DNA of 64,000 bases from Rossellomorea orangium (GCF_019334305.1 NZ_JAHWGH010000015.1:124001-188000); one strand, 5' to 3'. Positions 1 through 8,598 are shown, counted from the stretch's first letter. The notes: a model not told the origin generated them from the letters alone. Made by a program: numbers and translations.

Positions 1-411
1 CGGAGCCCTGAGCATAATCCGGAGACTCATGAAAATCGTGTTTTGCAGCTGCCTTACATCATTCGTCATCCTCGTGATGAGAGAAGAGGCTGGAAGCTTA
101 CTAAAACTTGCAAATGAAAACGACTGAACCTTCTTATACAAGCTTTCACGTACGTCAAAGCCGAACCCCTGACTCGTATATGCAGCAAAAAAGGAATTCG
201 TCACTCCTGAAATAAAGGCAATGAGGGACATGCCTACCATAATGAAGCCCCATTTCAACACGACGTCCAAATCTTTATTCAGTATCCCTTCATCAATAAT
301 CCGTGCCATAAACAACGGATTCAATAATTCTACGGCAAGCTCTACCAGCATTAAACTCCAGGCAACGGCCATGGCAGCCCGGTAAGGCTTTAAGAAACGT
401 ATGACCTTCAA
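1..411 (-). CDS. ABC exporter, permease-ATPase half transporter (N-terminal part, cut by window edge)
   Basis: The visible 137 residues match the first transmembrane domain of multidrug/lipid-type ABC half transporters (N-terminus MKVIRFLKPYR, then hydrophobic helices, a cytoplasmic loop with FDVRESLYKKVQ, and LITRMTNDVRQLQ, the classic TRxxNDV motif). The ATPase domain would lie beyond position 1. I chose the TTG at 411 because AGAGGGG sits 7 bases before it; an upstream in-frame ATG at 441 has no ribosome binding site. Substrate cannot be told. Such half transporters often come as heterodimer pairs, so the partner is probably just outside the window. Confidence 0.85.
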   Translation of the reverse strand, partial: MKVIRFLKPYRAAMAVAWSLMLVELAVELLNPLFMARIIDEGILNKDLDVVLKWGFIMVGMSLIAFISGVTNSFFAAYTSQGFGFDVRESLYKKVQSFSFASFSKLPASSLITRMTNDVRQLQNTIFMSLRIMLRAP

Positions 412-523
412 ACGAACACCCCTCTTAACTTTATCTGCCATTATTTATATGTATCATCATATCGTTTTTTTATTCTGGGTGGTAGTTGGAAGTGCCGTCC
501 GTGCCTTACGGAAACCATGGATC

Positions 524-556
524 AAAAAAAGAGACCACGATATTCTGCGGCCTCTT
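524..556 (-). terminator. Intrinsic terminator after the beta-propeller gene
   Basis: On the minus strand AAGAGGCC pairs with GGTCTCTT (one G-U) across a short loop, followed by seven T. It sits 12 bases past the stop codon of the propeller gene. Confidence 0.8.
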
Positions 557-567
557 CTGTCAATGTT

Positions 568-2739
568 TTAGTTAAGATCTACTGTGTCGATATTATTGAA
601 ACCGTCCATAGAGTAAGAAGTAATAGAGCGATTCGAAACAGTATAGAGCAGATCATCAATATAGATCAGTCTTTGAATCTGGTCTTCCCACTGTTCATAG
701 TACTCTTTGTCTCTGTTTCCTTCTTCTGCGAGTTTCGATTTCAACACAATCCCTTTTTCAGGAGTGATTTCATAAAGAAGGGCACCTTGATAGTCGAAGT
801 CCAGTTCATGCTGGCTTCCCTCCTTTTCATTGTAAACAGAGATTGGAAAACCGTATAGATTTCTTGATGGCTCATGAAGCAAGGCTTTGTGGTCCTCCAG
901 TAAGGTAGAATGGGTCCCGGCCCCTCCGATGATTTCGGTGTCCGTTTCTTTCGGATGATGAAAATCAGTAATATCAAATAACGATATCTTCATCCCCTTC
1001 CTTGTGATCCTCGGTTCGATATTTGCTTCCTTACCATCGTTAACCACTTTCGTATCATACCCGAATCCGATCAGGTGCCGATCGTCAATCGGATGAAGGT
1101 ACGTACTGAAACCCGGGATCTTCAATTCCCCCAACACCTTTGGATCGGTTGGATCTTCCGTATCGATGACGAATAATGGGTCGACTTGCTTAAAGGTCAC
1201 TATATACGCTTTGTCTCCCATGAACCTGACAGAATAGATTTTCTCCCCACGGGCTAAATCCGTTACTTCTCCTACGTTTTTCATGTTTTCATCCAGTATA
1301 TATAGTGCATTGGAAGAAGGTGAGTCATTGTTCCAAGCCTCTCCATCGGTCGTGGCAATCCGAAAATACCCTCTGTGCTCATCCATGGAAAATTGGTTCA
1401 ATACTCTTCCTTCTACTCTTCCTGATGAGGTGAATGTGATCTCCCCATCCTCTACTCTAAATTTATAAATATCTGTATCAGGAGAAGCCCATCCGTCCTC
1501 CTCGTATTGTTCTGCAGCGATATACAAGTTCTCTTTTGTCATATAAACTGCATCTCCTCCACCAAGATAGGAATCGACGGTAAGGGGCGCTTTCGGATTT
1601 TCCATATCCAAAGCCGTCATTAAGGTATAGTTGGGAGAAGTGGATTTTGGGAAGTATCGGATGTTCTCATATGGAATCGGCTCTGACTCACCGTCCTTCA
1701 AACTATCCCTCACCCTTGGTCTTACATCAAGCTCATCATCCTGTTCAAGCATCCAGTAGTTTGGATACATACTGGAAATCAAGTAGACAGTAGAATCCAT
1801 TTTCCTGGACGAATGATACTGTCCTTCAAGCTCCACCTTTCTTTGCAAGGACGGCTTATCTTTGTTCGAAACATCATACAAGAACGCCACCGTCATGCCC
1901 TCAACCGGCATAATCTTAGATCGTGTTCCTTGATCACCTTCTTTAAAAGGCGGTGACCAGTTGTTTCCAATGACAAGCACTTTGTCTCCGTTCAAAAAAA
2001 GATGGTGCGGCTGCACATGTTCTTTGAAGGTAATGGTGGATACAACCTCCATCCGGGGCTTAACCTTTGTAATCAACAGTCTCCGGTCGGTCAATTGATA
2101 GATATACCCCCCATCTGTCTTTACCAGATCCCCTTCGTCTACGCCTTGAACCTGATTATTCGTTGTAGAAAAATCTGAACCCGCTTGGGAAGATTCACCT
2201 GAAGCGCTGTCCTCTGAAGACTTTGACTCCATTTTCTCTTCCCTTCCAAACAGAGAAAACCTCGTATTTTCCTTGTTCCTTTTCAGGACTTTCTTGAAGT
2301 ATTCCGCCAGGGCTTCCCGGGACTGAATGCCCGGTAATTGAGAAGTGACTGCAAAAGGGATCTCTGTATCCCCGGAGTAGGATAATCCCCACTTGGTTTT
2401 TACGTTTGGAGAAATATGAAGCGTGAAGCTTAGAGGTTCAAGGGGATACCCTTCATTCGGTGCATGTACCTGTAATGATTTGCGGTCTTCACTGAGCTTT
2501 AGAGTGACATTGACATCACGCCCATCGGAGTCTTTCACATAAATATTTTCCGCTGTTACCGTTTCTTTTTTAAGAGGCGTGGAAAATTGTAGTTTCCATG
2601 AGTCATTCTCCATTATAAGGAGATCTTCCGCCCATCTTCCCTCCGCCTTCACAACAGGTCTTTGAGTGTACAGAAAGGTTCCGATACCGACAAGAAGAAC
2701 AACCCCAAGAACAATGAGCAGATACGTTTTCTTACTCAT
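568..2739 (-). CDS. Membrane-anchored secreted protein with C-terminal beta-propeller domain
   Basis: 723 residues. Residues 5-25 are one hydrophobic segment (LLIVLGVVLLVGIGTFLY), an uncleaved signal anchor, so the rest lies outside the membrane. Residues ~30-125 look like an Ig-like/SbsA-type beta domain, followed by a Ser/Glu-rich linker. The remainder is beta-rich with repeated blade-like segments (VQGVDEGDLVKTDGGYIYQL is the hallmark start) and matches what I know of the 'secreted beta-propeller distantly related to WD-40' family (COG4880 type). The start has AGGAGGG upstream. It appears monocistronic with its own terminator. Biological role unknown. Confidence 0.8.
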   Translation of the reverse strand: MSKKTYLLIVLGVVLLVGIGTFLYTQRPVVKAEGRWAEDLLIMENDSWKLQFSTPLKKETVTAENIYVKDSDGRDVNVTLKLSEDRKSLQVHAPNEGYPLEPLSFTLHISPNVKTKWGLSYSGDTEIPFAVTSQLPGIQSREALAEYFKKVLKRNKENTRFSLFGREEKMESKSSEDSASGESSQAGSDFSTTNNQVQGVDEGDLVKTDGGYIYQLTDRRLLITKVKPRMEVVSTITFKEHVQPHHLFLNGDKVLVIGNNWSPPFKEGDQGTRSKIMPVEGMTVAFLYDVSNKDKPSLQRKVELEGQYHSSRKMDSTVYLISSMYPNYWMLEQDDELDVRPRVRDSLKDGESEPIPYENIRYFPKSTSPNYTLMTALDMENPKAPLTVDSYLGGGDAVYMTKENLYIAAEQYEEDGWASPDTDIYKFRVEDGEITFTSSGRVEGRVLNQFSMDEHRGYFRIATTDGEAWNNDSPSSNALYILDENMKNVGEVTDLARGEKIYSVRFMGDKAYIVTFKQVDPLFVIDTEDPTDPKVLGELKIPGFSTYLHPIDDRHLIGFGYDTKVVNDGKEANIEPRITRKGMKISLFDITDFHHPKETDTEIIGGAGTHSTLLEDHKALLHEPSRNLYGFPISVYNEKEGSQHELDFDYQGALLYEITPEKGIVLKSKLAEEGNRDKEYYEQWEDQIQRLIYIDDLLYTVSNRSITSYSMDGFNNIDTVDLN

Positions 2740-2805
2740 AGCATGACCCTCCTATATGTCTTATTTGTTGATTAGACGTCAAGGATCACGAATGGTTACA
2801 TGCAT

Positions 2806-2835
2806 AAAAAAAAGACCTCACAAAAAAGCAAGGTC
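2806..2835 (-). terminator. Terminator of the ThrE pair, built with a dispersed-repeat arm
   Basis: On the minus strand GACCT (inside a copy of the AAGGTCCGTCCCT repeat) pairs with AGGTC, followed by eight T. It lies just past the stop of the ThrE C-terminal gene. Confidence 0.65.
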
Positions 2836-2842
2836 CGTCCCT
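2830..2842 (+). repeat. Dispersed 13-bp repeat AAGGTCCGTCCCT, copy 1
   Basis: Exact copy of the element found 14 times in intergenic DNA of this window. Here it supplies the 5' arm of the terminator at 2806-2835. Confidence 0.8.
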
Positions 2843-3298
2843 CTATCTCATTCGTCTCGCACTTGCGTTCAGGCGTGCGTTGCGGATGACCTGGTTGATG
2901 ACTTCGGAGAAGATGAGTCCGATGGCGATGGATCCGGAGATCATGAAGGCTTTGGCTGCCAGATTGATGGCGGCATTGTAGTCGTTTTGTACGAAGTTTC
3001 TCATGGCATCGTACGCAAGTCCCCCGGGTACGAGGGGGATGATCCCGGCGACAGAGAAGATGATGACCGGGGTTTTATACATTTTCGCAAACACCTGACT
3101 GACCACCGCCACGACAAAGGAGGCAAGTAATGTGGCAAGTACCGTGTCGGTTTCATTTAAACTCATGAGTATGTAGATGATCCAACCCAGCATACCAACA
3201 ATTCCGCATTTGAAGAGGGACTGCTTTGGAGCGTTGAAGATAATCCCGAATGCGGCGGCGGAAATGAAGCTGGTCACTAATTGTTCGATGATGAGCAT
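2843..3298 (-). CDS. Threonine/serine exporter, small (C-terminal, YjjB/DUF3815-type) subunit
   Basis: 151 residues with about four to five transmembrane helices and the motif IIPLVPGGLAYDAMRNF, typical of the C-terminal half of the ThrE family. In Corynebacterium ThrE is one polypeptide exporting threonine and serine; many Firmicutes split it into two proteins, as here. The partner subunit lies 39 bases upstream on the same strand, so the two should form one complex in the plasma membrane. The start has GGGGTG before ATG. Function is by family and not by any substrate-specific residue. Confidence 0.85.
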   Translation of the reverse strand: MLIIEQLVTSFISAAAFGIIFNAPKQSLFKCGIVGMLGWIIYILMSLNETDTVLATLLASFVVAVVSQVFAKMYKTPVIIFSVAGIIPLVPGGLAYDAMRNFVQNDYNAAINLAAKAFMISGSIAIGLIFSEVINQVIRNARLNASARRMR

Positions 3299-3337
3299 CC
3301 CTTTTCACCCCTATCTTTATAGATTGACAATATATTC

Positions 3338-4099
3338 TTACGTTAAAGTAAACACAACGGCAATACCCGTCCCGATGGCAAATGCCGTTAAAAAGGCTTC
3401 CGCGCCCTTTGACAGGCCCGATACCAAATGCCCTGCCATTAAATCCCGGACGGCATTGGTGATCAGGAGGCCTGGAACCAGGGGCATGACGGATCCTATG
3501 ATGATTTTATCCAACTCCTGCCCCATCCCGAGATGGACAAACCCGAATGACACCATGCCGATGATGAAGGAGGCAAGGAACTCGGCGAAGAACTTGATCG
3601 GAACGAGACGATGTAAATAGATCACGCTTGTGAATCCGATCCCGCCAGTGATCAGGGCCGGCAGGAAGTCATTCCATCCCCCTTGGAACATGATGAGGAA
3701 GCATCCACTTGCGATTGCTGCCGCCACCACCTGAATCAGGAAGGAATAGGATAAATCGGATTGATCCAACTTCTCAAGGGCATTGTACGCTTCTTCAAGG
3801 GTCAAATGACCTTGACTGATTTGCCTCGAGATACTGTTTACGAGAGTCACTTTCTCAAGATCCGTTGACCTCTCATTAATCCGGATCAGCTTTGTCTTCG
3901 TCGGTTCTGAGGTCTCAATCGAGAAAATGATCCCCGTAGGCGTCACATAGCTGTGGGATTCGGATATCCCATACGAAGCAGCGATCCGCATCATCGTATC
4001 CTCGACGCGGTACGTCTCCGCCCCGCTTTGCAGCATGATCTTCCCTGCCAGCAGGCTGACCTCCATAATGTCGTATCTTCTTATCATTTTTGCTTCCAT
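3338..4099 (-). CDS. Threonine/serine exporter, large (N-terminal, YjjP/DUF1212-type) subunit
   Basis: 253 residues. The N-terminal ~110 residues are soluble (LQSGAETYRVEDTMMRIA is the family signature), then about five membrane helices with SVMPLVPGLLITNAVRDLMAGH, the ThrE PLVPG motif. The ATG at 4099 is preceded by GGAG at good spacing; a longer reading from 4114 is less likely. It is followed by its companion subunit (2843-3298) and together they reconstitute a full ThrE-like exporter. Confidence 0.88.
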   Translation of the reverse strand: MEAKMIRRYDIMEVSLLAGKIMLQSGAETYRVEDTMMRIAASYGISESHSYVTPTGIIFSIETSEPTKTKLIRINERSTDLEKVTLVNSISRQISQGHLTLEEAYNALEKLDQSDLSYSFLIQVVAAAIASGCFLIMFQGGWNDFLPALITGGIGFTSVIYLHRLVPIKFFAEFLASFIIGMVSFGFVHLGMGQELDKIIIGSVMPLVPGLLITNAVRDLMAGHLVSGLSKGAEAFLTAFAIGTGIAVVFTLT

Positions 4100-4276
4100 A
4101 TGATCTCTCCACACGCGCTTTTTTGAATAGGTCTAGTGTATAGGAAAGCAGTGGTGTAAGCAATGAGTAAGAGGAAGATTTTACGTGGATATAAATATAC
4201 AAAAAAACAGGGGGAGGTTGATTTTATCGAAATATGTTCTGAAACTTTTCTTTTATGAGCCGGAATTCCTTTCGGG

Positions 4277-4879
4277 TCAATCCAGACTTCTCGAATAATC
4301 CTTTTTCTTGCGATTTCTTTTTAACATCATATACGCACCCGTTACCACCACAAAACCAATAAGGACCAACACTTGATAGTCTTCAATCACTTCAAGTATC
4401 ACATCTTTCTCCCCATCATATAACTTTCCTATACTCAAAAACAGGAAAGTGGAAGGAGCAATACCGAGCATCGTCAGGAGGGAATAGGCCTTCACATCCA
4501 TTTTCGCCATGCCTGCAAGGAAGGGGATGACATTCCCTAAATGAAGTGGACTTGCGATCGCTACGCTCCAAATTCCGTATCGATTGAACTTTTCCTGGCC
4601 CAATCTGAGCTTCTCCAGCTTCTTTGGCTTGAGCTTCCCCTCTATCTTCTCCCCCAGTTTAAAACTGATATAGTATGGTATATAACTTCCCATAGTGTAT
4701 AAAAAGCTTCCAGCTATTGAAATGACTCCGATTTCCACCCAGGTTAAATCGAGGATGAATCCCATCGTCACGATGAAAAATGTTCCAACAAAAGGAAAAG
4801 CACTTCCTTCAATAAATAGAGAAAACAATACACCCCATATCCCCCATTCTTCTGCAATACGTATGATCCATTCCGACAT
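4277..4879 (-). CDS. DedA family (SNARE-associated/VTT domain) membrane protein
   Basis: About 200 residues with a re-entrant N-terminal segment (LFIEGSAFPFVGTFFIVTMGF), the G-x(3)-G-x(3)-Y region LYTMGSYIPYYISFKLGE, and IASPLHLGNVIPFLAGMAKM, a DedA core. DedA proteins are linked to membrane potential, antimicrobial resistance and undecaprenyl-phosphate or phospholipid flipping. The ATG at 4879 has GGAG 8 bases upstream; the GTG three codons earlier is too close to it. It stands alone, with no clear terminator of its own. Confidence 0.85.
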   Translation of the reverse strand: MSEWIIRIAEEWGIWGVLFSLFIEGSAFPFVGTFFIVTMGFILDLTWVEIGVISIAGSFLYTMGSYIPYYISFKLGEKIEGKLKPKKLEKLRLGQEKFNRYGIWSVAIASPLHLGNVIPFLAGMAKMDVKAYSLLTMLGIAPSTFLFLSIGKLYDGEKDVILEVIEDYQVLVLIGFVVVTGAYMMLKRNRKKKDYSRSLD

Positions 4880-4983
4880 CCCACTCACTCCTGCATATTA
4901 TCGTATCTTCAATATAATAAAGATCTTGAAATTCCAACAGAAACCGCGGAAGTAATTCCCTCTAAGACTTGGGGTGTATTGAC

Positions 4984-5014
4984 AAAAAAAGACCGGCCAT
5001 GTATCAGACCAGTC
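4984..5014 (-). terminator. Terminator after thiT
   Basis: On the minus strand GACTGG pairs with CCGGTC (one G-U), followed by seven T, 10 bases downstream of the thiT stop. Confidence 0.65.
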
Positions 5015-5023
5015 CCAGTAATG

Positions 5024-5620
5024 TTATGATGCCTTTCGGCTGATTTCCTGCTGGTGCGTCCGTACTTTGATCAGTCTTGGCGCCATGTTGACCATGATCA
5101 TCAATACAATGGAACATAAAACAGCCGAACCCAGCATGGTGATGCCGTTTACTATGAGAGAGAAGAGCAGCGGCGACATATCATCAGGGGCGTATTCGGC
5201 AAAAAACACAAACCCTGCGATGAAATGCCAGAAATAGCGGGCGAGGCTTCCCGCAAATGTCGCAATCACTACCCACAGAATGGCTTTGGATCGTCTGCTT
5301 TTTCCTAATGCTTCCTGTATCTTCCCCGCAAAAATTCCGGCAAAACCAATGAAGGCAAAGGCGATGAAGTACTCTATTACCATTTGAACCGGTGTCGCAA
5401 TCCAGGCATCTCCAAGGGCAATCTGCAATATTCCCCATAGAAATCCCCCCATTAGTCCTGCTCTCCATCCACGTCGATAAGATAATAGAAAGATCGGAAC
5501 CATGGCAATTGAAATAGAGATACTCGGTGACAGCTTAATAGAAGGCAGCATATCAAGGATGACTGCGAAGGCTGCCATCAACGATGCTTCAAGTAATACA
5601 ATGAGTCGAGTGTGTTTCAT
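5024..5620 (-). CDS. thiT: Thiamine transporter ThiT (ECF-type S component)
   Basis: 198 residues, six predicted membrane helices. The region GFLWGILQIALGDAWIATPVQ matches the thiamine-binding S component ThiT/YuaJ, as does EYFIAFAFIGFAG. It captures thiamine and works with the shared energizing module EcfAA'T, which is not in this window. A TPP riboswitch lies directly upstream, independent support for the substrate. A longer reading starting at 5710 would begin inside the riboswitch P1 stem, so the ATG at 5620, preceded by AAGGGGG, is the real start. Confidence 0.93.
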   Translation of the reverse strand: MKHTRLIVLLEASLMAAFAVILDMLPSIKLSPSISISIAMVPIFLLSYRRGWRAGLMGGFLWGILQIALGDAWIATPVQMVIEYFIAFAFIGFAGIFAGKIQEALGKSRRSKAILWVVIATFAGSLARYFWHFIAGFVFFAEYAPDDMSPLLFSLIVNGITMLGSAVLCSIVLMIMVNMAPRLIKVRTHQQEISRKAS

Positions 5621-5704
5621 ATAAAAAATCCCCCTTCGGTAATGAAACGAAACCATAAGGAGGCTGAGTGCATGCATTGAAATAAGCATAAATAGGCTTA
5701 TTTT
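5621..5704 (-). promoter_or_regulatory. Probable expression platform of the thiT TPP riboswitch
   Basis: On the minus strand CCTCCTT in the leader can pair with AAGGGGG, which is the thiT Shine-Dalgarno region and is followed by six T. The helix could hide the ribosome site or act as a terminator. Inferred by eye only. Confidence 0.4.
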
Positions 5705-5786
5705 CCACATCCCTACGCTAGTCCTAACTAACAGGTTCAGAGGGTCAGAACAGATTGTTCACTCTCAGCTTTCGCTCCCCTTGTGG
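5705..5786 (-). promoter_or_regulatory. TPP (thiamine pyrophosphate) riboswitch
   Basis: Read on the minus strand it has the conserved TPP parts in order: ACCACA...GGGG, GCTGAGAG, GACCCTCTGAACCTG, a short stem, then GCGTAGGGA followed by TGTGG closing P1. It precedes the thiamine transporter thiT, so TPP binding should shut thiamine uptake. Confidence 0.93.
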
Positions 5787-5858
5787 TAACGTTTATAAAG
5801 TTGTTAAGATTTATTATACATGAAGATTGATAGAATTAAAGTATGAAAGGTTCTTTCC

Positions 5859-6158
5859 TTAAGGTGTCTCTCTGAGAGGATCATGAAGGATAATGACGGG
5901 CATTGACTTAGGGGTGACCATGAATCCATATACTTTTCCATCCTTGTCCTTATACGCTACAGAATAATCTCCAAATTGAGGGGAGAATTCAACGTTTTGA
6001 TATTCAAGATCAAGGTCCTGATACTTAAGGCTCACATACAGTTTGGTAGCGATCCTTGCTGTCAGGTGCTGCACAGTGGAAATCCGGTTGGCTACTATTA
6101 TGAGGATGATTGCGATACCGAGTAACATGACTTTCTTTGTCCTGGACAATCTGATCAT
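5859..6158 (-). CDS. Small membrane-anchored protein of unknown function
   Basis: 99 residues: a basic N-terminus, one hydrophobic helix (residues ~9-23, VMLLGIAIILIIVA), then an extracellular domain ending in DKDGKVYGFMVTPKSMPVIIL. It resembles short Bacillus DUF3139-like anchored proteins, but I cannot assign the family with certainty. The start has GGGGG 8 bases upstream. It stands alone between thiT and the anti-sigma gene. Confidence 0.6.
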   Translation of the reverse strand: MIRLSRTKKVMLLGIAIILIIVANRISTVQHLTARIATKLYVSLKYQDLDLEYQNVEFSPQFGDYSVAYKDKDGKVYGFMVTPKSMPVIILHDPLRETP

Positions 6159-6344
6159 TCATCTAGCCCCCTTTTATTTCTTCATGACTACTATACTCGT
6201 ATACTCTCTATTATATACCTATTTACTGAACCATGACAAAAGAGCTACTCTAATGGACGTGTGTCATAATACCCATTTTTAGCAGCTCTATTTTTGTTAT
6301 TTACTTTGTTCTTTTTCTTTCTAGAAGGAGTCCTCTTAAAATAT

Positions 6345-7499
6345 CTACTGAATTGGCATGAATCCTACGTTCCAATAGCCGTCTTCATCCTTTACCATCT
6401 GAAAGCCCATATCTCCCTCACCACCATTATCATACTTAATATATCCATCCATATCGCTTGTTTGAATAAATTCACCGTTATCGATTCCTTTGAAGACACG
6501 TAATATACTTTCCTTCGTCACCCTGTCCGCTCTGGGAAACTTCTCGTCCTCTTCCTTTGTCCATCGAATATAATCCGGTCTGTCTGTGTACATTTCATAG
6601 ACAAGGTCATGTCGTTCGTCCAGTGATGCCTGGACATACAACTTTGCTATGCTGATGGGGGATAACCCGTGTAAATGTTCTTCCTTTGGATCTTGGGAAA
6701 ACACTTGATAGACCGACTCTTCTTCTGATGTCAGACTGAGGTTCCACTCACTGGTCTCTTTCTTGACTTCTCTAAAAGAGAAGGGCATCACCACACTGAA
6801 CTTCCATCCATTATCATAAATCAACCTAAACCTTTGGACATTCACTTCCCGGGAACCTTCCGAAACCGGTATTTCGTAAGTTACATCACTCATCGATTCT
6901 GATGTCCTCACCTTAATGGCAGTAGTATTGCTCCATTGATAACTGGTTTCATAAGATACATCGGGCTGTGCCAGTTTTCCTTTATAGACTATAAAGGGGA
7001 GATCCTCCGCCAGCTGTTTAGCCGCATCCAGTGTAAAGCTCTCTACCAGGAAATGGATCACTTTATCTCTTGAGTCAAATTCTTCACTCATAAATCGGTA
7101 GCGCTCCCCTTTATATTCAAAGGTTTCAGCAGTCCCTTTATCGTTAAGGATCGAATCATATCGATTATACGCTGCTACCATCAGTTTATCGGCCGTCGGT
7201 TCATTCAACTCAGTGGGTTCATTTGAAGCTGGAGCCACCATGGCGTCTTGCTCCTGCGAAGCGTTTTGACTGTCCCTTCCAACGCCAATCAGTTCAATTG
7301 TCAAGAATATCCCTGCCAATATAAAGGCAACAGCCATTAAATTCGGAACCAACTTCCCCCACTTTTTCGCACTCTTTTCTTGACTATTCATTTCATTAAA
7401 TAGTTTCGATTTCAACTCTCTCTTAAACTCTTTGCGCGGAGCAGGGACTGGTCGGTTTTTCAAAGATTGTAATACGTCATCATTGGATTTTTCGTTCAT
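6345..7499 (-). CDS. Anti-sigma factor (RsiX-like), membrane spanning
   Basis: 384 residues. The N-terminal ~45 residues are charged and cytoplasmic, followed by one transmembrane helix at residues ~50-70 (LMAVAFILAGIFLTIELI) and a large extracellular domain. This is the layout of RsiX-type regulators that hold an ECF sigma factor at the membrane. The start overlaps the end of the sigma gene by 20 bases, indicating translational coupling. The only other support is position; no zinc-binding anti-sigma (ZAS) histidine-cysteine motif is visible. Confidence 0.75.
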   Translation of the reverse strand: MNEKSNDDVLQSLKNRPVPAPRKEFKRELKSKLFNEMNSQEKSAKKWGKLVPNLMAVAFILAGIFLTIELIGVGRDSQNASQEQDAMVAPASNEPTELNEPTADKLMVAAYNRYDSILNDKGTAETFEYKGERYRFMSEEFDSRDKVIHFLVESFTLDAAKQLAEDLPFIVYKGKLAQPDVSYETSYQWSNTTAIKVRTSESMSDVTYEIPVSEGSREVNVQRFRLIYDNGWKFSVVMPFSFREVKKETSEWNLSLTSEEESVYQVFSQDPKEEHLHGLSPISIAKLYVQASLDERHDLVYEMYTDRPDYIRWTKEEDEKFPRADRVTKESILRVFKGIDNGEFIQTSDMDGYIKYDNGGEGDMGFQMVKDEDGYWNVGFMPIQ

Positions 7500-8022
7500 T
7501 TACCAGCACCGCCTTGTCATTGGAATTTCCCACTAATTTTTTCAACAGATTCATACCCCTGTGATAATCTACTTTTACTTTAGAAGGCTTGCAATCGAGG
7601 ATTTCAGCTGTTTCTTTGACGGAGTATTCTCTTAATCCCCTTAAAATGACCACATTTCGATAATCAGGCTTCAGCTTTGAAAGGGCAGCCTGAACCATTT
7701 CCCACTCTTCGTTCTTCTCCATCTCTTCTTCCGGCAGGCCCTCCTCACTTTTCCTTAAATTCAGAAGGACGTCGGGAAGAAGGGAGATAAGCTTCCTCTT
7801 TCGGTAATGATCAATGGCTGTTCTTCGTGCAATGGATATGATCCATGTTTTCTTTGAAGATTGATGCTTGAAGCTGTGATAACTTTTGAAGACTCTCATA
7901 AATGTATCCTGAGTTAAATCCTCTGCTTCGGATGAATTATTAGTGAAATAAAATAAGTACTGGTATACATCATGGAAATATGTTTCATATAACTCTTCCA
8001 GTTGATCGTGATCTTCTTTCAA
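7480..8022 (-). CDS. ECF RNA polymerase sigma factor, SigX-like
   Basis: 180 residues. Region 2 is LYETYFHDVYQYLFYFTNN through EAEDLTQDTFMRVFKSYH and KTWIISIARRTAIDHYRK; region 4 is LKPDYRNVVILRGLREYSVKETAEIL with a helix-turn-helix (KPSKVKVDYHRGMNLLKK). It looks close to B. subtilis SigX, which governs cell-surface charge and resistance to cationic peptides. It overlaps the putative anti-sigma gene. An ECF-type promoter (TGAAAC, 17 bases, CGACTA) sits just upstream, so it likely activates itself. SigX-like is inference; other SigX/SigV-group members are possible. Confidence 0.88.
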   Translation of the reverse strand: MKEDHDQLEELYETYFHDVYQYLFYFTNNSSEAEDLTQDTFMRVFKSYHSFKHQSSKKTWIISIARRTAIDHYRKRKLISLLPDVLLNLRKSEEGLPEEEMEKNEEWEMVQAALSKLKPDYRNVVILRGLREYSVKETAEILDCKPSKVKVDYHRGMNLLKKLVGNSNDKAVLVNERKIQ

Positions 8023-8049
8023 TGGGCGTCCCCCCTTTACTGTATCTAT

Positions 8050-8078
8050 TAGTCGTTACTGGTGCTTAAATGGTTTCA
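8050..8078 (-). promoter_or_regulatory. ECF-type promoter driving the sigma/anti-sigma pair
   Basis: Minus strand: TGAAAC at 8078-8073, 17-base spacer, CGACTA at 8055-8050, about 28 bases before the sigma gene start. This fits the TGAAAC/CGAC form recognised by Bacillus ECF sigma factors such as SigX/SigW. Confidence 0.7.
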
Positions 8079-8101
8079 ATAACTTCTAAAAATCTGTACT
8101 C

Positions 8102-8138
8102 AAAAAGAAAAAGAGCCGTCATAATTACTTCGGCTCTT
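8102..8138 (-). terminator. Terminator after the thioredoxin-like gene
   Basis: Minus strand AGAGCCG pairs with CGGCTCT over a 12-base loop, followed by a T-rich tail. Confidence 0.75.
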
Positions 8139-8169
8139 ACTTTAAATAATGTATTATTTTTTTGATTAT

Positions 8170-8234
8170 TAAACGACCGTTTAGCTCTTTTACGCCTGTA
8201 AATTCAATCCTTTCCTCTCTTAATCAAACGTTTG
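8170..8234. promoter_or_regulatory. Two related short palindromes (possible operator pair)
   Basis: TAAACG-AC-CGTTTA at 8170-8183 and CAAACGTTTG at 8225-8234 share an AAACG/CGTTT core, centres 53 bases apart. They resemble TetR-type operators, but no TetR gene is near. Confidence 0.3.
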
Positions 8235-8235
8235 T

Positions 8236-8598
8236 TTAGTTGTCTAACATCTTCGTGAGGCGGGACATTTGGCTTTGGAGTTCGTCGATTGGCACGAAGC
8301 GTGCTTTTCTGAACATTTCTTTCCCCTCTACAAACATTATCAGGACGGGTACGGTGAAGATGGAGAATTCTCCTGCGATTTCCGGGATTTCTTCTGCATC
8401 TGCATGAATGGATACCACCGATTTAAAATCCTCCAACAACCTCTCAACCTGCGGGAGGAGTGCATGACAGACCGAGCAATTAGGTCTTGATATGTATAGC
8501 AATACAAGCTTTTCAGATTCCAGCACTTTCTTGATGGCTTCTAAAGAATGGATATCTTCCACTTTCCACTCTCCTTTCTTTGTGAATAAATGAATCAT
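8236..8598 (-). CDS. Thioredoxin-like protein with CSVC motif
   Basis: 120 residues with a thioredoxin fold: LVLLYISRPNCSVCHALLPQVERLLEDF holds the CxxC as Cys-Ser-Val-Cys, and the cis-proline loop is IFTVPVLIMF. It probably acts as a cytoplasmic thiol-disulfide protein. The ATG at 8598 overlaps the previous stop (ATGA). A GTG at 8562 has a far better AAAGGAG site and would give a 108-residue protein, close to usual thioredoxin length; that start may be the true one. It forms an operon with the histidine phosphatase gene. Confidence 0.82.
   Translation of the reverse strand: MIHLFTKKGEWKVEDIHSLEAIKKVLESEKLVLLYISRPNCSVCHALLPQVERLLEDFKSVVSIHADAEEIPEIAGEFSIFTVPVLIMFVEGKEMFRKARFVPIDELQSQMSRLTKMLDN

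Noticed and set aside
5621..5710. 30-residue N-terminal extension of ThiT
   Set aside because: It lies in the riboswitch and leader, lacks a ribosome site, and the ATG is part of the aptamer P1 stem.
8236..8490. Plus-strand ORFs over the thioredoxin-like gene
   Set aside because: Shadow frames of a clear CxxC protein on the minus strand; no ribosome sites.
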